In this document: positions 42,791-51,246 of the stretch, piece by piece
Layout: each line of letters starts with the position of its first letter
Position numbering within the stretch: position 1 is the first letter of the stretch
Assembly: GCA_049517675.1 (NCBI GenBank)
Contig: JBEKRV010000007.1
Location: 52,161-116,160 of the forward strand
DNA from: Bog-756 sp049517675
Lineage (GTDB): Bacteria; Actinomycetota; Acidimicrobiia; Acidimicrobiales; RAAP-2
Reading direction: 5' to 3'
Length of the DNA: 64,000 nt
Made by a program: the position numbers and the translations under genes
Notes under the pieces: generated by a model
What the model was told of the DNA's origin: nothing
Databases searched by the model: none
What the model saw: only the letters and a program-made list of their open reading frames with translations

Positions 42791-42873
42791 GGCTGCCGGC
42801 ACTTTCGTCGGGTCGACGACGAGCACCCCGAACGACGTCCGGGATATGTGCCTATGGTGCGTATATCCTGGAG

Positions 42874-42900
42874 CCGGAGTGCACCACCGGCGCACTCCGG
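42874..42900 (-). terminator. Stem-loop 18 bp after flhB
   Basis: A perfect 9-bp stem (CCGGAGTGC / GCACTCCGG) with a 9-nt loop follows the flhB stop codon. No T-run follows on the minus strand, so it may be an intrinsic terminator of the high-GC type or an mRNA-stabilising element separating the flbD-flhB and flhA units. Confidence 0.55.
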
Positions 42901-42917
42901 GGACCACGATCCGTGGC

Positions 42918-44024
42918 TCAGCCGGCGGAACGCAACTCGACGGACTCCATCTGGTGGACGCTCCGGATCGCCTTGGCCGTCGGTGACAGCGAGTAGACGA
43001 ATGCCAGGAGCCGGGCCACCGACCCGTAGAGCCGGGGCGGCACCAGGTCGTCCACCTCGCAGGAGGCGTGCAGGGTGCGGGCCAGCAGTGGGTTCTCCAC
43101 CAGGGGGACGCCGTTCTCGACGGCACGTTCGCGGATCCGCAGGGCCATGAAGTCGGCACCCTTGGCCACGACCCGGGGAGCCCGGTCCTTCTGGCGGTCG
43201 TAAGAGATGGCGACGGCGAAGTGGGTGGGGTTGGTGACCACCACGTCGGCCGAGGCGACGGCGGCCATCATGCGCAGGCGGGACAGGCTGCGGGCCTTCC
43301 TCCTCACCGCCCGACGGACCTCGGGTGATCCGTCGTTCCGACGGAGCTCGTCCCTGACCTGTTGCTTGGTCATCCGGAGGCTCTTCTGGTAGGTCCGGCG
43401 GGTGAACCCGTAGTCGACCGCGGCGATGGCCAGAGCCAGACCCCCGACGTCGCGGAGCATCACCACTGCGGTGGCGGCCGTCGTCGCCATCGTGGTCTGC
43501 AGCGGGAGCGTGTTGCCGCCGAGAACGGCACCCATGAGCCGGCGCAAGGTGACGAAGGCCACCGCACTCAGCATCCCGAGCTTCAGGACGGTCTTCCCGA
43601 GGGTCCACAGTCCTTGGCTCGAGAACATGCGCTTGAACCCCGTCAGGGGGTTCACCCGATTCAGCTTCAAGCCGAGTGCCTTCGGGGTGAAGCGGAACCC
43701 GACCTGGGCGAACGCGGCTGCGACACCGATGACGGTGCACAGAACCACGATCGGGGCCGCGGCGAGCGCGAACGTGGTCAACCCCGCGGTCAGCACCCCG
43801 GTGGCGTTATTGGTGGTCGGATCGGTCATGGCCTGGAACACCAGGTGCACGAAGCTGGTGATGCGGGCGGCGGCCGCGCCGCCCAGTGCCGGCAGCGTCG
43901 AGGCCACCAGGAGCAGCCCGAGCCACGAGCCGAGCTCCTTCGACAGTGCGACCTTGCCCTCCTCCCGCATCTCCTTGCGGTGCTTGGGAGTGGCCTTCTC
44001 GGTCTTCTCCGACGAGGGTGCCAT
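42918..44024 (-). CDS. flhB: Flagellar export switch protein FlhB
   Basis: Substrate-specificity switch of the flagellar type III apparatus, 368 aa. Four membrane helices (about 30-215) follow the typical EKTEKATPKHRKEMREEGKV start. The cytoplasmic domain has the autocleavage NPTH motif in VVVTNPTHFAVAI, then the AKGADFMALRIRERA helix. After cleavage it moves export from rod/hook to filament substrates with FliK. ATG 44024 is 2 bp after the fliR stop. Last gene of the flbD unit. Confidence 0.97.
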   Translation of the reverse strand: MAPSSEKTEKATPKHRKEMREEGKVALSKELGSWLGLLLVASTLPALGGAAAARITSFVHLVFQAMTDPTTNNATGVLTAGLTTFALAAAPIVVLCTVIGVAAAFAQVGFRFTPKALGLKLNRVNPLTGFKRMFSSQGLWTLGKTVLKLGMLSAVAFVTLRRLMGAVLGGNTLPLQTTMATTAATAVVMLRDVGGLALAIAAVDYGFTRRTYQKSLRMTKQQVRDELRRNDGSPEVRRAVRRKARSLSRLRMMAAVASADVVVTNPTHFAVAISYDRQKDRAPRVVAKGADFMALRIRERAVENGVPLVENPLLARTLHASCEVDDLVPPRLYGSVARLLAFVYSLSPTAKAIRSVHQMESVELRSAG

Positions 44025-44026
44025 CC

Positions 44027-44785
44027 TCAGCCCCCGTAGAGCTGTGTCGTAGCCCGTCCGACCAGGTTGACGACGTCGGCGGGAAGGGCCACCAGGGCCA
44101 GGCCGACGCCGACCAGTGCCATCGTTATCTGGAGCGGGAAGCCGAAGATGAAGACGTTGATCTGCGGCGCGGCCTTGGCCAGGAGGGCGAGCACCACCTG
44201 GGTCACGAAGAGCACCGCGATCACCGGGGCGGCGATCTCGACCGCCGCGGCGAAGAACGTGGTCAGGTCACCGGTCAGCAGGGTGGCCACACTGCCCGAC
44301 GAGATGCTCGGAAGGCTGGTCCCGATCGCGCTGAACGAGCGGAGGAACCCGTTGACGATGACGAGATCGGCCCCGGTCGTGAACATCAGGGCCATGCAGA
44401 TCATGTTGTAGAACTGGCCGATGATCGGGGTCTGCTGCAGGGACAGCGGGTCGATCGCCGCCGGCAGGTTCATCCCCGAGAACAGGTCGATGAGGCTGCC
44501 CGCCGCGGCCACGGCCGACACGAACATCAGCACGACGAAGCCCAGGACGAATCCGACCAGAGCCTGGACGACGATCTGGATCAGGATCCCCATGTCACTC
44601 GACGGCAGCGGGTAGTGCTGGACGGTGTGGGCCATGTCGAATGCGAGGGCGAGTGCGATCCCGATCTTCGCCATGATCGGGATCGCACTGTTGGAGAACG
44701 GCGGGCACACGATCACCCAGGTGGACGCCCGCACCAGGCACAGGATGAAGGCGACGGCGAACGCCGAGGACAGCTGGAACGTCAT
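44027..44785 (-). CDS. fliR: Flagellar export apparatus protein FliR
   Basis: Core export-gate membrane protein, 252 aa, with about six hydrophobic helices; it assembles with FliP5 and FliQ4. Recognisable are VCPPFSNSAIPIMAKIGIALAL near the N-terminus (in two parts) and the PVIAVLFVTQVVLALLAKAAPQ region near the C-terminus. ATG 44785 overlaps the fliQ stop by 4 bp. In some bacteria FliR is fused to FlhB; here the genes are separate with a 2-bp gap. Confidence 0.95.
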   Translation of the reverse strand: MTFQLSSAFAVAFILCLVRASTWVIVCPPFSNSAIPIMAKIGIALALAFDMAHTVQHYPLPSSDMGILIQIVVQALVGFVLGFVVLMFVSAVAAAGSLIDLFSGMNLPAAIDPLSLQQTPIIGQFYNMICMALMFTTGADLVIVNGFLRSFSAIGTSLPSISSGSVATLLTGDLTTFFAAAVEIAAPVIAVLFVTQVVLALLAKAAPQINVFIFGFPLQITMALVGVGLALVALPADVVNLVGRATTQLYGG

Positions 44786-45060
44786 CCCTGCCCCATGACG
44801 ACCTGTGGGATCGAGTGGTAGAGCGATTCGGAGTAGGTCACCGCTTCGGACAGCATCCAGTGCCCGAGGAACAACAGGACCAGGCCGATCGCCACCAATT
44901 TGGGCAGGAACGTCAGGGTGAACTCCTGGATCGAGGTGACGGCCTGGAAGAGCGCCACGGTCAGGCCGACGGCGAGGCTCACCACGAGCACCGGGCCGGC
45001 CAGTTCGGCGACCAGCAGCAGCGCCTGCGACCCGAGATGGAGGACCATGTTGTCGGTCAT
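44782..45060 (-). CDS. fliQ: Flagellar export apparatus protein FliQ
   Basis: A 92-aa two-helix protein of the export gate. GPVLVVSLAVGLTVALFQAVTS and LTFLPKLVAIGLVLLFLGHWM (both slightly over the helix lengths) match the family, with the conserved QEFTLTFLPK loop between them. Starts at ATG 45060, 61 bp after fliP, and overlaps fliR by 4 bp. Confidence 0.95.
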   Translation of the reverse strand: MTDNMVLHLGSQALLLVAELAGPVLVVSLAVGLTVALFQAVTSIQEFTLTFLPKLVAIGLVLLFLGHWMLSEAVTYSESLYHSIPQVVMGQG

Positions 45061-45121
45061 CGGAGCCCGCCCTCCCTGCGATCCCGGCGGAGCCCCTGCA
45101 ACGTGTCGACCACCGGGGTAC

Positions 45122-45808
45122 TCACGTGCGGAAGGACTGGATGAGGGAGCTGACGACGAGCGACCAGCCGTCGATGAGGACGAACAGGAGGATCTTGAAG
45201 GGGAGCGAGATGAGGGTGGGCGGCAGCATGTACATGCCCATCGACATCATGATCGCCGACACCACCAGGTCGATGATCATGAAGGGGATGAAGATCATGA
45301 AGCCGATGAGGAACGCCGTCTCGATCTCCGACAGCACGAATGCCGGGATGACCGTGGTCAACGGGAGCGACTGCGGGTCCGAGGTGTGCTCGTGGGCTGC
45401 GGACGTGAAGAGGGCCAGTTCGTTGGCCCTGGTCTGATCGAGCATCCAGTGCTCGAGCGGGACCTCACCACGGTCGATGGCCTGGGTCGCGGTGATCTGT
45501 CCGTGCTCGTAGGGCTGCACGGCCACGTGGTTGATCTGGGTGATGACCGGACCCATGATGAATAGGGAGATGAAGAGTGCCAGGCCGGCGATGACCTGGT
45601 TGGGTGGCACCGTCTGGGTCCCGAGGGCGTTCCGGGTGAGGGACAGCACGATGAACACGCGGGTGAAGCCGGTCATCATGATCAGCACCGACGGGACGAT
45701 GGCCAGCACCGTGATGACGATGATGATGAGGACCGCGGTGGACGGATCCTTCAGTCCGCTCACATTGACGTTGACGTTGGAGGATGCCGCGAGCAGCGGG
45801 AGGGGCAA
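45122..45808 (-). CDS. fliP: Flagellar export apparatus protein FliP
   Basis: Pore-forming subunit of the export gate, about 228 aa. Core motifs are LIMMTGFTRVFIVLSLTRNA, GTQTVPPNQVIAGLALF and the C-terminal IPFMIIDLVVSAIMMSMGM and PFKILLFVLIDGWSLVV. The start is uncertain: TTG 45808 (preceded by AAGG) gives a short N-terminus. ATG 45913 would overlap fliO by 49 bp and add a non-hydrophobic leader. Relatives usually have a cleavable signal peptide, and none is evident in either version. Confidence 0.92.
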   Translation of the reverse strand: MPLPLLAASSNVNVNVSGLKDPSTAVLIIIVITVLAIVPSVLIMMTGFTRVFIVLSLTRNALGTQTVPPNQVIAGLALFISLFIMGPVITQINHVAVQPYEHGQITATQAIDRGEVPLEHWMLDQTRANELALFTSAAHEHTSDPQSLPLTTVIPAFVLSEIETAFLIGFMIFIPFMIIDLVVSAIMMSMGMYMLPPTLISLPFKILLFVLIDGWSLVVSSLIQSFRT

Positions 45809-45864
45809 CGGTGGACCTTGGGAACGCAGGGAGAAGTCCGGGGCACAGCCCCGGATCCGACGGC

Positions 45865-46305
45865 TCAGCGCCGGACTGTCAACTCCCGTAAGCCGTCGAC
45901 GATGGCATCCCATGCCTTCGGGGCTTCCGCCCCCGACCCCGGTGCCAGCCTTGGCATGAGGTCGTTCCTGTTGGTGGTGAGCCGGCCGAGGGTCCGGGGC
46001 CGGGCCGGCTCCGATACGACCTCGAGGGGAGCGGCCCCGTGCTCGTCGATCTCCGTCAGGACGGTGATCTGCTGCGGCGTCTGCCCGAGCACGACCGTGC
46101 GCCCCCCCACCTTCACCACGGCTACCGAGCAGTGGCGGCCGAGTGACCGCCGGGCGACGACGTCGATGCGACCGGACGTGCCTGCCGACTGCGGCCGCCC
46201 GAGCTTTCCGCCCTGGCGTGCCCGGGCGAGCTTTGCGAACAGCCACAACAGCCCGAGCACGAGGCCCAGGGCGAGGAACGTCCGGCCGATCTCGTGGGCG
46301 ACCAT
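45865..46305 (-). CDS. fliO: Flagellar biosynthesis protein FliO
   Basis: Small bitopic protein, 146 aa, needed for FliP assembly in other bacteria. One N-terminal helix (about 7-25, GRTFLALGLVLGLLWLFAKL) is followed by a cytoplasmic SH3-like region with ARRSLGRHCSVAVVKVGGRTVVLG, the conserved core of the FliO family. ATG 46305 lies 8 bp after the fliN stop. The assignment rests on this core and on position between fliN and fliP. Confidence 0.88.
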   Translation of the reverse strand: MVAHEIGRTFLALGLVLGLLWLFAKLARARQGGKLGRPQSAGTSGRIDVVARRSLGRHCSVAVVKVGGRTVVLGQTPQQITVLTEIDEHGAAPLEVVSEPARPRTLGRLTTNRNDLMPRLAPGSGAEAPKAWDAIVDGLRELTVRR

Positions 46306-46313
46306 GTCAGGCC

Positions 46314-46631
46314 TCAGTCGGTCTCGTCGGAGACGATCTCGGTGATGCGCACCCCGTACTCGTCGCCCACGTCGACGACCTCGCCGCGGGCGATCACCAC
46401 CTCGCGGTTCAAGACGATGTCCACCGGGGCACCGACCGCCCGGTCGAGCTCGATCACGTCGCCGGGGCGGAGCTTGGCCAGATCGCCGAACGTGCGACGC
46501 GCCGTCCCGATCCACACGGACACCTCGACGGTCACGCCCCGGAACTGCGCCTCTCGGATGGCCTCGCGATGGACGGTGTCCTCGGGCGTCTCCTCGGCTC
46601 TGACGGGAACAGTGGTCTCTGACACGGTCAT
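46314..46631 (-). CDS. fliN: Flagellar motor switch protein FliN
   Basis: C-ring protein of 105 aa with a SpoA/FliN C-terminal domain (about 28-100). VEVSVWIGTARRTFGDLAKLRPGDVIELD and VDIVLNREVVIARGEVVDVGDEYGVRITEI (each a continuous family match) show the typical pattern with a hydrophobic patch. ATG 46631 overlaps the fliM stop by one base (TGATG). It lacks the long N-terminal CheC-like domain of FliY found in Bacillus. Confidence 0.94.
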   Translation of the reverse strand: MTVSETTVPVRAEETPEDTVHREAIREAQFRGVTVEVSVWIGTARRTFGDLAKLRPGDVIELDRAVGAPVDIVLNREVVIARGEVVDVGDEYGVRITEIVSDETD

Positions 46632-47506
46632 CACAGCACCTCCTCGGTGATCGAACATGCTTTGCGGACTCCGGAACGGCCGATGGTGGCCAGCGCGACC
46701 AGCACGCCTTCCGCCCGCACCTCGAGCGGCCGGTCCGTGGGGAACCCGAGATGCAACTCGTCGCCCACCCCGAGGTTCAGGAGCGCCTTGGGCGTGGTGG
46801 TGAAGCTCGGGAACTGGAGGATCAGCTCGAGCGGGACCTCCTGTAGCCGTTGGCGGGCGAACCGTTCGCTGGGCGTGGTTCCGTCACCCGAGGGCCGGCC
46901 GTACATCGCCTCCACCAGTTGGCGGACGGTGGTGAAGGGCAGGCAGAGCACGATCTCGGTCGGCTCCCGTTCCATGAGTTCGAAGCTGAAGCGGGCGGCC
47001 AGGCACATCTCGGACGCGGACGCCACGGTCACGAACTGGATGTTCGACTCCTGGACGCCCAGCTTCGGCGTCGTCGCCTGGAGCCTGGCCAGGGTCTTGG
47101 CCAGCTCGTCGAGGAGACCGGAGATGACCGGGGCAAGCAGTTCCTGCTCGATCTCGGTGAGGACCCGGTCGGGATACTCCTCCTCCCCGGTCCCGGCCAG
47201 ACGCAGGTCGACCATGGCCAGGGCCTGGACCGTCGGAAGGGTCAGCAGCGCGGTGCCCGCCAGGGGAGGGAGCGAGAACGTGAAGAAGTGCGTGCCCTCC
47301 CCGAACGACACGGCCAGGTCCTCCCAGGTGACCTGCTCCATCGATTGCAGGGCGAGGGTGCACGGCTGGCGGAGCACCGTGGACAGCGAGGCCCCGCCGG
47401 CGCGGGCGAAGGCTTCGAACACCGCGCCGATGGCGTGGTGGTGCACCCGTTCGAGGGTCTCGGTCCGCCGGAAGTCGTGCGGTGATGTCTCTCGGTTGCG
47501 GGTCAT
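46631..47506 (-). CDS. fliM: Flagellar motor switch protein FliM, without CheY-binding peptide
   Basis: C-ring protein, 291 aa against about 330 usually. The middle CheC-like domain (about 20-190, LERVHHHAIGAVFEAFARAG onward) and the C-terminal SpoA domain (about 215-288, VPLELILQFPSFTTTPKALL) are recognisable. The N-terminal LSQxEIDALL helix, which docks CheY-P in other species, is missing: the protein begins MTRNRETSPHDFRRTETLER. ATG 47506 overlaps the motB stop by 4 bp, so a longer form is not possible without overlapping motB. Directional switching may be absent or use another input. Confidence 0.9.
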   Translation of the reverse strand: MTRNRETSPHDFRRTETLERVHHHAIGAVFEAFARAGGASLSTVLRQPCTLALQSMEQVTWEDLAVSFGEGTHFFTFSLPPLAGTALLTLPTVQALAMVDLRLAGTGEEEYPDRVLTEIEQELLAPVISGLLDELAKTLARLQATTPKLGVQESNIQFVTVASASEMCLAARFSFELMEREPTEIVLCLPFTTVRQLVEAMYGRPSGDGTTPSERFARQRLQEVPLELILQFPSFTTTPKALLNLGVGDELHLGFPTDRPLEVRAEGVLVALATIGRSGVRKACSITEEVL

Positions 47507-48285
47507 GGCGCGGAGAGCACCGGTGCGGCCGACAGGGGGCTCACGACGATGTTGACGCGACGGTTCTGCGCCCGTGCGGCCGGCGTGTCGTTCGGGACGA
47601 CCGGGTGGTACTGGCCGTATCCGACGGCCACCACCCGCGTGGGATCGACATGGTCCGCGGTGGTGAGGCGCACGACGACCGACGTCGACCGGGCCGCGGC
47701 CAGAGCCCAGTTGTTCGCGTAGGGACCCCCGGTGATGGGCTCGTCGTCGGTGTACCCGGCGACGACGATGGCGTTGGTATAGCGCTGGATCACCCTGCCG
47801 GATGCGTCGACGATCTCGATGCCGAGCGATGTGAGCTGGGCCGAGTCCGTGGAGAAGAGGGTGGAGTCGGCGACGAGTCCCTCGACCAGCCCGGACGAGT
47901 TGATGCTGAAGTCCACGTCCGACAGCAATCCCTGCTTCTTGAGCGCGGCCTTCAGTTCCGCCTCGATCTTGTGCAGGTTGTCGGGCTTGGCGGATAGCGG
48001 GGAGGGGCCCTTCGGCAGCACGCTCGTCGTCCCGTTGATGACCGAGTCGCCCACCAGTTTGGTATGGCTCACCGACTGCGTGAACTGCCGGTACTTGGCC
48101 TCGTTGATCTTGGAGAGGGCGAACAGCACGATGAAGAGGACGAGCAGGAGGGTGATCATGTCGGCATAGGTGAGCAGCCAGCGCTCGGAGCTGCCCTCCT
48201 CGTGCTCGGCTTCGCCGCCGTGCACACCCCGCTGACGGAGGCGACGTCCACCTCCCACCGCCGCCGGTGGTCGCGGCGCGCTCAT
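47503..48285 (-). CDS. motB: Flagellar stator protein MotB
   Basis: Proton/ion-channel stator subunit and peptidoglycan anchor, 260 aa. The channel Asp is present at Asp42 in LLTYADMITLLLVLF. The plug follows, and the OmpA-like wall-binding domain spans about 140-250 (VVAGYTDDEPI, NNWALAAARSTSVV, RRVNIVV). ATG 48285 overlaps the motA stop by 4 bp. The ion (H+ or Na+) cannot be told with confidence from these motifs. Confidence 0.96.
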   Translation of the reverse strand: MSAPRPPAAVGGGRRLRQRGVHGGEAEHEEGSSERWLLTYADMITLLLVLFIVLFALSKINEAKYRQFTQSVSHTKLVGDSVINGTTSVLPKGPSPLSAKPDNLHKIEAELKAALKKQGLLSDVDFSINSSGLVEGLVADSTLFSTDSAQLTSLGIEIVDASGRVIQRYTNAIVVAGYTDDEPITGGPYANNWALAAARSTSVVVRLTTADHVDPTRVVAVGYGQYHPVVPNDTPAARAQNRRVNIVVSPLSAAPVLSAP

Positions 48286-49073
48286 GCCGCGGCGTCCGAC
48301 GGTTCGGCCGATGCGGAGGCCGACCCGCTCCCGTCCGACCGCTCGGATGGTGGCAGGAACGCGAAGAGGCGGTCCTTCAGGTCCATGCTCGATGCGTTGA
48401 GCTGCATGGTCAGCAGACCCTCGATGACCATCTCCCGGTAGGAGACCTCTTCCTCGGTCTGGCGCCGCAGCCGGTTGGAGATGGGGAGCCACACCGCGTT
48501 GGCCAGGAGCACGCCCCAGAGCGTGGCCGTGAAGGCCGAGGCGATGGCCGGGCCCAGCTTGCCGGGGTTGGCCAGCTGACCCAGCACGCCGATCAGTCCG
48601 ATGACCGTCCCCAGGATCCCGAACGTCGGCGAGAACCCGGACATGTCCGAGAAGAACTTGATCGCCGTCTGGTGCCGGAACCGGAGACCGTTGACCTCGG
48701 CGCCCAACAGCTCGTGGACCCGTTCGGGGTCCGACGTCGACGTGATGAGTTGGACACCCTTCTTGAGGAACAGGTCGTCGGTCTCGAGCTGCTCGAGGAC
48801 CAGTGGGTTCTGGCGGACCTCCTTGGCCATGCCCAGGAGCTGATCGATGGTCGCCCGCATGTCGGGGGCGTGGCTCGGCAGGATGACGTTCTTGACCGCT
48901 TTCGGAACCGTCTTCAGCTGCTTGACGCCGAAGCCGGCCATGGTGGCACCCAGGCTCCCGCCCACCACCAGGATGAGCGCGGGAATGTCGATGAGCGACA
49001 TCACCTTGCCGTGATCCAGCGTCATGGAGGTGATGATGGCCATCAGGGCCACCACGATTCCGACCGGTGTCAC
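48282..49073 (-). CDS. motA: Flagellar stator protein MotA
   Basis: Stator subunit, 263 aa, with four membrane helices (two near the N-terminus, two at about 150-205). FGILGTVIGLIGVLGQL and ASAFTATLWGVLLANAVWLP carry the conserved TxxG and A-T-L-x-G channel residues. The cytoplasmic loop (about 60-145) contains torque-generating charged residues. GTG 49073 overlaps the flbD stop (GTGA). The C-terminus has an acidic Ser/Ala tail. Confidence 0.95.
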   Translation of the reverse strand: MTPVGIVVALMAIITSMTLDHGKVMSLIDIPALILVVGGSLGATMAGFGVKQLKTVPKAVKNVILPSHAPDMRATIDQLLGMAKEVRQNPLVLEQLETDDLFLKKGVQLITSTSDPERVHELLGAEVNGLRFRHQTAIKFFSDMSGFSPTFGILGTVIGLIGVLGQLANPGKLGPAIASAFTATLWGVLLANAVWLPISNRLRRQTEEEVSYREMVIEGLLTMQLNASSMDLKDRLFAFLPPSERSDGSGSASASAEPSDAAA

Positions 49074-49330
49074 CTGTGCGACGCCCGCCCGGTGGGGACC
49101 GCCGTCAGCGGCGGCTTCTCGAGGTCGAACCGGGCATCGCCGATGGCCCGGGTCAACAGGGCCAGCTTCTCCGCGCGGATCCGTTCGACGATGGCGGTCG
49201 CCTCTTCGCGCACGACAAGGTACGTGCCGTTGGTCAGGTAGATGGCCGAAGTGGCCTCTCCTTCGATGCGCTCCACCTGGTCTTCGTTGATGTACATCGT
49301 CGACCCGTCGAGCTTGGACAGTGCAATCAC
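49070..49330 (-). CDS. flbD: Flagellar protein FlbD
   Basis: Small FlbD-family protein of 86 aa. SKLDGSTMYINEDQVERIE followed by TNGTYLVVREEATAIVERI is diagnostic. The role is unclear; it commonly precedes motA in Gram-positive bacteria and may affect stator or swarming functions. GTG 49330 lies behind CGGAG. It is first in the flbD-motA-motB-fliM-to-flhB unit and is preceded by a flagellar promoter motif at 49369-49398. Confidence 0.92.
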   Translation of the reverse strand: MIALSKLDGSTMYINEDQVERIEGEATSAIYLTNGTYLVVREEATAIVERIRAEKLALLTRAIGDARFDLEKPPLTAVPTGRASHR

Positions 49331-49368
49331 CCGCGTCTCCGTTCTCGAGGTCGATCTCCCTTCTCTGA

Positions 49369-49398
49369 GTAACGGCCCTTATGGGGACAAAGTTGAGG
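49369..49398 (-). promoter_or_regulatory. Flagellar promoter motif, copy B (before flbD)
   Basis: Starts CCTCAACTTTG and ends GGGCCGTTAC. It has the same box spacing as the other three copies and is the closest of the four to the sigma-28 pattern (TCAA-N16-GCCGTTAC). It leaves about 30 nt of leader before flbD. Confidence 0.75.
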
Positions 49399-49423
49399 GG
49401 CGATGGGTTCGGATCAGGCGTGA

Positions 49424-50683
49424 TCAGGACATTTCGACCAGTGACTGGAGGGCCGTCGAGGACGAATCGACCACCTTGGTGTTGGCCTGATAGGCCGTCT
49501 GGGCCTCGATCAGGTCGGTCAGCTCGGTGGCCAGATCGACGTTGGACCCCTCGACGGCGCCGCCCTGGAGGGTGCCGAGCCCACTCTGGCCCGGGGCCCC
49601 GAGCTGCGCGTTGCCCGATGCGGCGGTGGCGGTGAAGTACGTGTTGCCCTGGTCGTCGAGGCCCTGCGGATTGGCGAAGTTGGCCAGGGCGATGGTCCCG
49701 AGGGTCTGGCTCTCCCCGTTGGAGTAGGTGCCCGAGATGACCCCGTCCGAGCCGATCGAGTACGACTGGAGGGTGCCTGCGGCGTAGCCGTCCTGGTCGG
49801 TCACGGCGATCGTCTGGTTGGCGGCGAACTGGGTGACGGCGTTCTGCGAACCGACCGGCGGGAAGTCGAGCTGGGGTGCCGCGCCCGTCCAGTTGTAGTT
49901 GCTCGGAGGCGTGCCGATGGCCAGCGTGGTGGTGCCGGTCCCCACCGCGGTGCCGTTGAGCGACTGCAGCTGTCCGGTGGACGAGAACACCAGCGTCTGG
50001 GGCGCGTTCCACAGGGTGGTCGCGGCCCCCGGGACCGTGCCCTGCAGGGTCCACGAACCTGCCGTTCCGGTCGGGGTGAACGTGAGGGTGGCCGGCACGG
50101 TATTGCCCAGTGAGTCGTACAGCGTCGCGGTCACCGTGACCGGCGAGGTCGCCGTCGACGGCAGGTTGCCGCCCAGGTCGATGTTCGCGGTCTGGGCCGG
50201 CGGCTCGGCCGATCCGGTGATGATCGACAGCGGCCCGGGTACCGACGTCGTGGGCTGGTTGGGTGCCCAGCCGAGGACGAGGCCGCCGCTGTTGGTGGCC
50301 AGGTGCCCGTTGGTGTCGATCTGGAGGTCGCCGTCACGGGTGTAGACGGTCTGCCCGTTCTGGCTGACGGCGAGGAACCCGTTGCCCTCGATCGCCACGT
50401 TCGAGCTGACCCCGGTCTGGGTGACGGGACCCTCGGAGAAGTTGGTGGCGATGGCCGACACCTCGGCACCCGCGCCGATGGCCGACGGATTGGTACTCGC
50501 CTGCGAGACACCGGTGGCGGCGCCGGCGGGCTGCAGCTGCTCGGTGAGGAGATCCTCGAATTCGGCCGTCCCCGACTTGAAACCGTCGGACTCGGAGTTG
50601 GCGATGTCGTTACCGATGGTGTCGAGGTCGGTCTGCATGATGTCGATGCCGGAAGAGGCGGCACTGAGGGAACGGACGGTCAT
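49424..50683 (-). CDS. flgE: Flagellar hook protein FlgE
   Basis: Hook subunit, 419 aa. The N-terminal axial motif SLSAASSGIDIMQTDLDTIG leads to GNDIANSESDGFKSG. The central domain D1/D2 follows, and the C-terminal helix EGSNVDLATELTDLIEAQTAYQAN pairs in the assembled hook. Domain D2 is Thr/Gly-rich. ATG 50683 has an AAGGAG ribosome binding site. It is last in the flgB unit, 73 bp after flgD. No flgG or flgF gene follows. Confidence 0.95.
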   Translation of the reverse strand: MTVRSLSAASSGIDIMQTDLDTIGNDIANSESDGFKSGTAEFEDLLTEQLQPAGAATGVSQASTNPSAIGAGAEVSAIATNFSEGPVTQTGVSSNVAIEGNGFLAVSQNGQTVYTRDGDLQIDTNGHLATNSGGLVLGWAPNQPTTSVPGPLSIITGSAEPPAQTANIDLGGNLPSTATSPVTVTATLYDSLGNTVPATLTFTPTGTAGSWTLQGTVPGAATTLWNAPQTLVFSSTGQLQSLNGTAVGTGTTTLAIGTPPSNYNWTGAAPQLDFPPVGSQNAVTQFAANQTIAVTDQDGYAAGTLQSYSIGSDGVISGTYSNGESQTLGTIALANFANPQGLDDQGNTYFTATAASGNAQLGAPGQSGLGTLQGGAVEGSNVDLATELTDLIEAQTAYQANTKVVDSSSTALQSLVEMS

Positions 50684-50756
50684 GAATGGCTCCTTGTCGT
50701 GTTGGGTGGGGAAGCGTGCAAGCGATGAGGTGATGGTTCGGACTGCGGAGGCCGCG

Positions 50757-51191
50757 TCATCCCGACGCCGCCGGATCGGTGATCTGCTCGACATCGCTGA
50801 GGCCGACGGTGGTCCCGCCGACATCGAGCAGCGGGCCGGAGGTCGAGTTGGTGACGCCGGTGACGATCCCGGTCAGCTCACTGCCGTCGTTGCTGGCGGT
50901 GATCGTCTTACCGATGAGACCCGACGCCTCGCCGATCTGCGACGACGACGACACCGCCTGGAGCTGCTCGACCTGGGAGAGCTCGGCGATCTGGGACATG
51001 AAGTCCGACGACGACGTCGGGTTCAGCGGATTCTGGTACTTGAGCTCGTCGACCAGCAGGCTGAGGAACGTGGACGGGTCGAGCAGACTTGCCGTGCCGT
51101 CCTCGGCGGCCGAGGTCGAGCTGGTTCCGCCCGACGACCCACCGCCGCCGGTCACCGCCGGGCTCGGCGTGGAGGAGATGGGCATCGTCAT
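50757..51191 (-). CDS. flgD: Flagellar hook-capping protein FlgD
   Basis: Hook cap scaffold, 144 aa, a short FlgD. The signature TFLSLLVDELKYQNPLNPTSSSDFMSQIAELSQVEQL (about 42-78) is diagnostic. The C-terminal Ig-like domain is reduced to about 55 residues with a GIVTGVTN strand. The N-terminal 35 residues are Ser/Gly-rich. ATG 51191 follows AAAGGAT. Located between fliK and flgE as usual. Confidence 0.93.
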   Translation of the reverse strand: MTMPISSTPSPAVTGGGGSSGGTSSTSAAEDGTASLLDPSTFLSLLVDELKYQNPLNPTSSSDFMSQIAELSQVEQLQAVSSSSQIGEASGLIGKTITASNDGSELTGIVTGVTNSTSGPLLDVGGTTVGLSDVEQITDPAASG

Positions 51192-51246
51192 GGGCGATCC
51201 TTTCGTACGGCTGGCGGTGGACACGTCGTCATGCGTCGGGCCCGGT

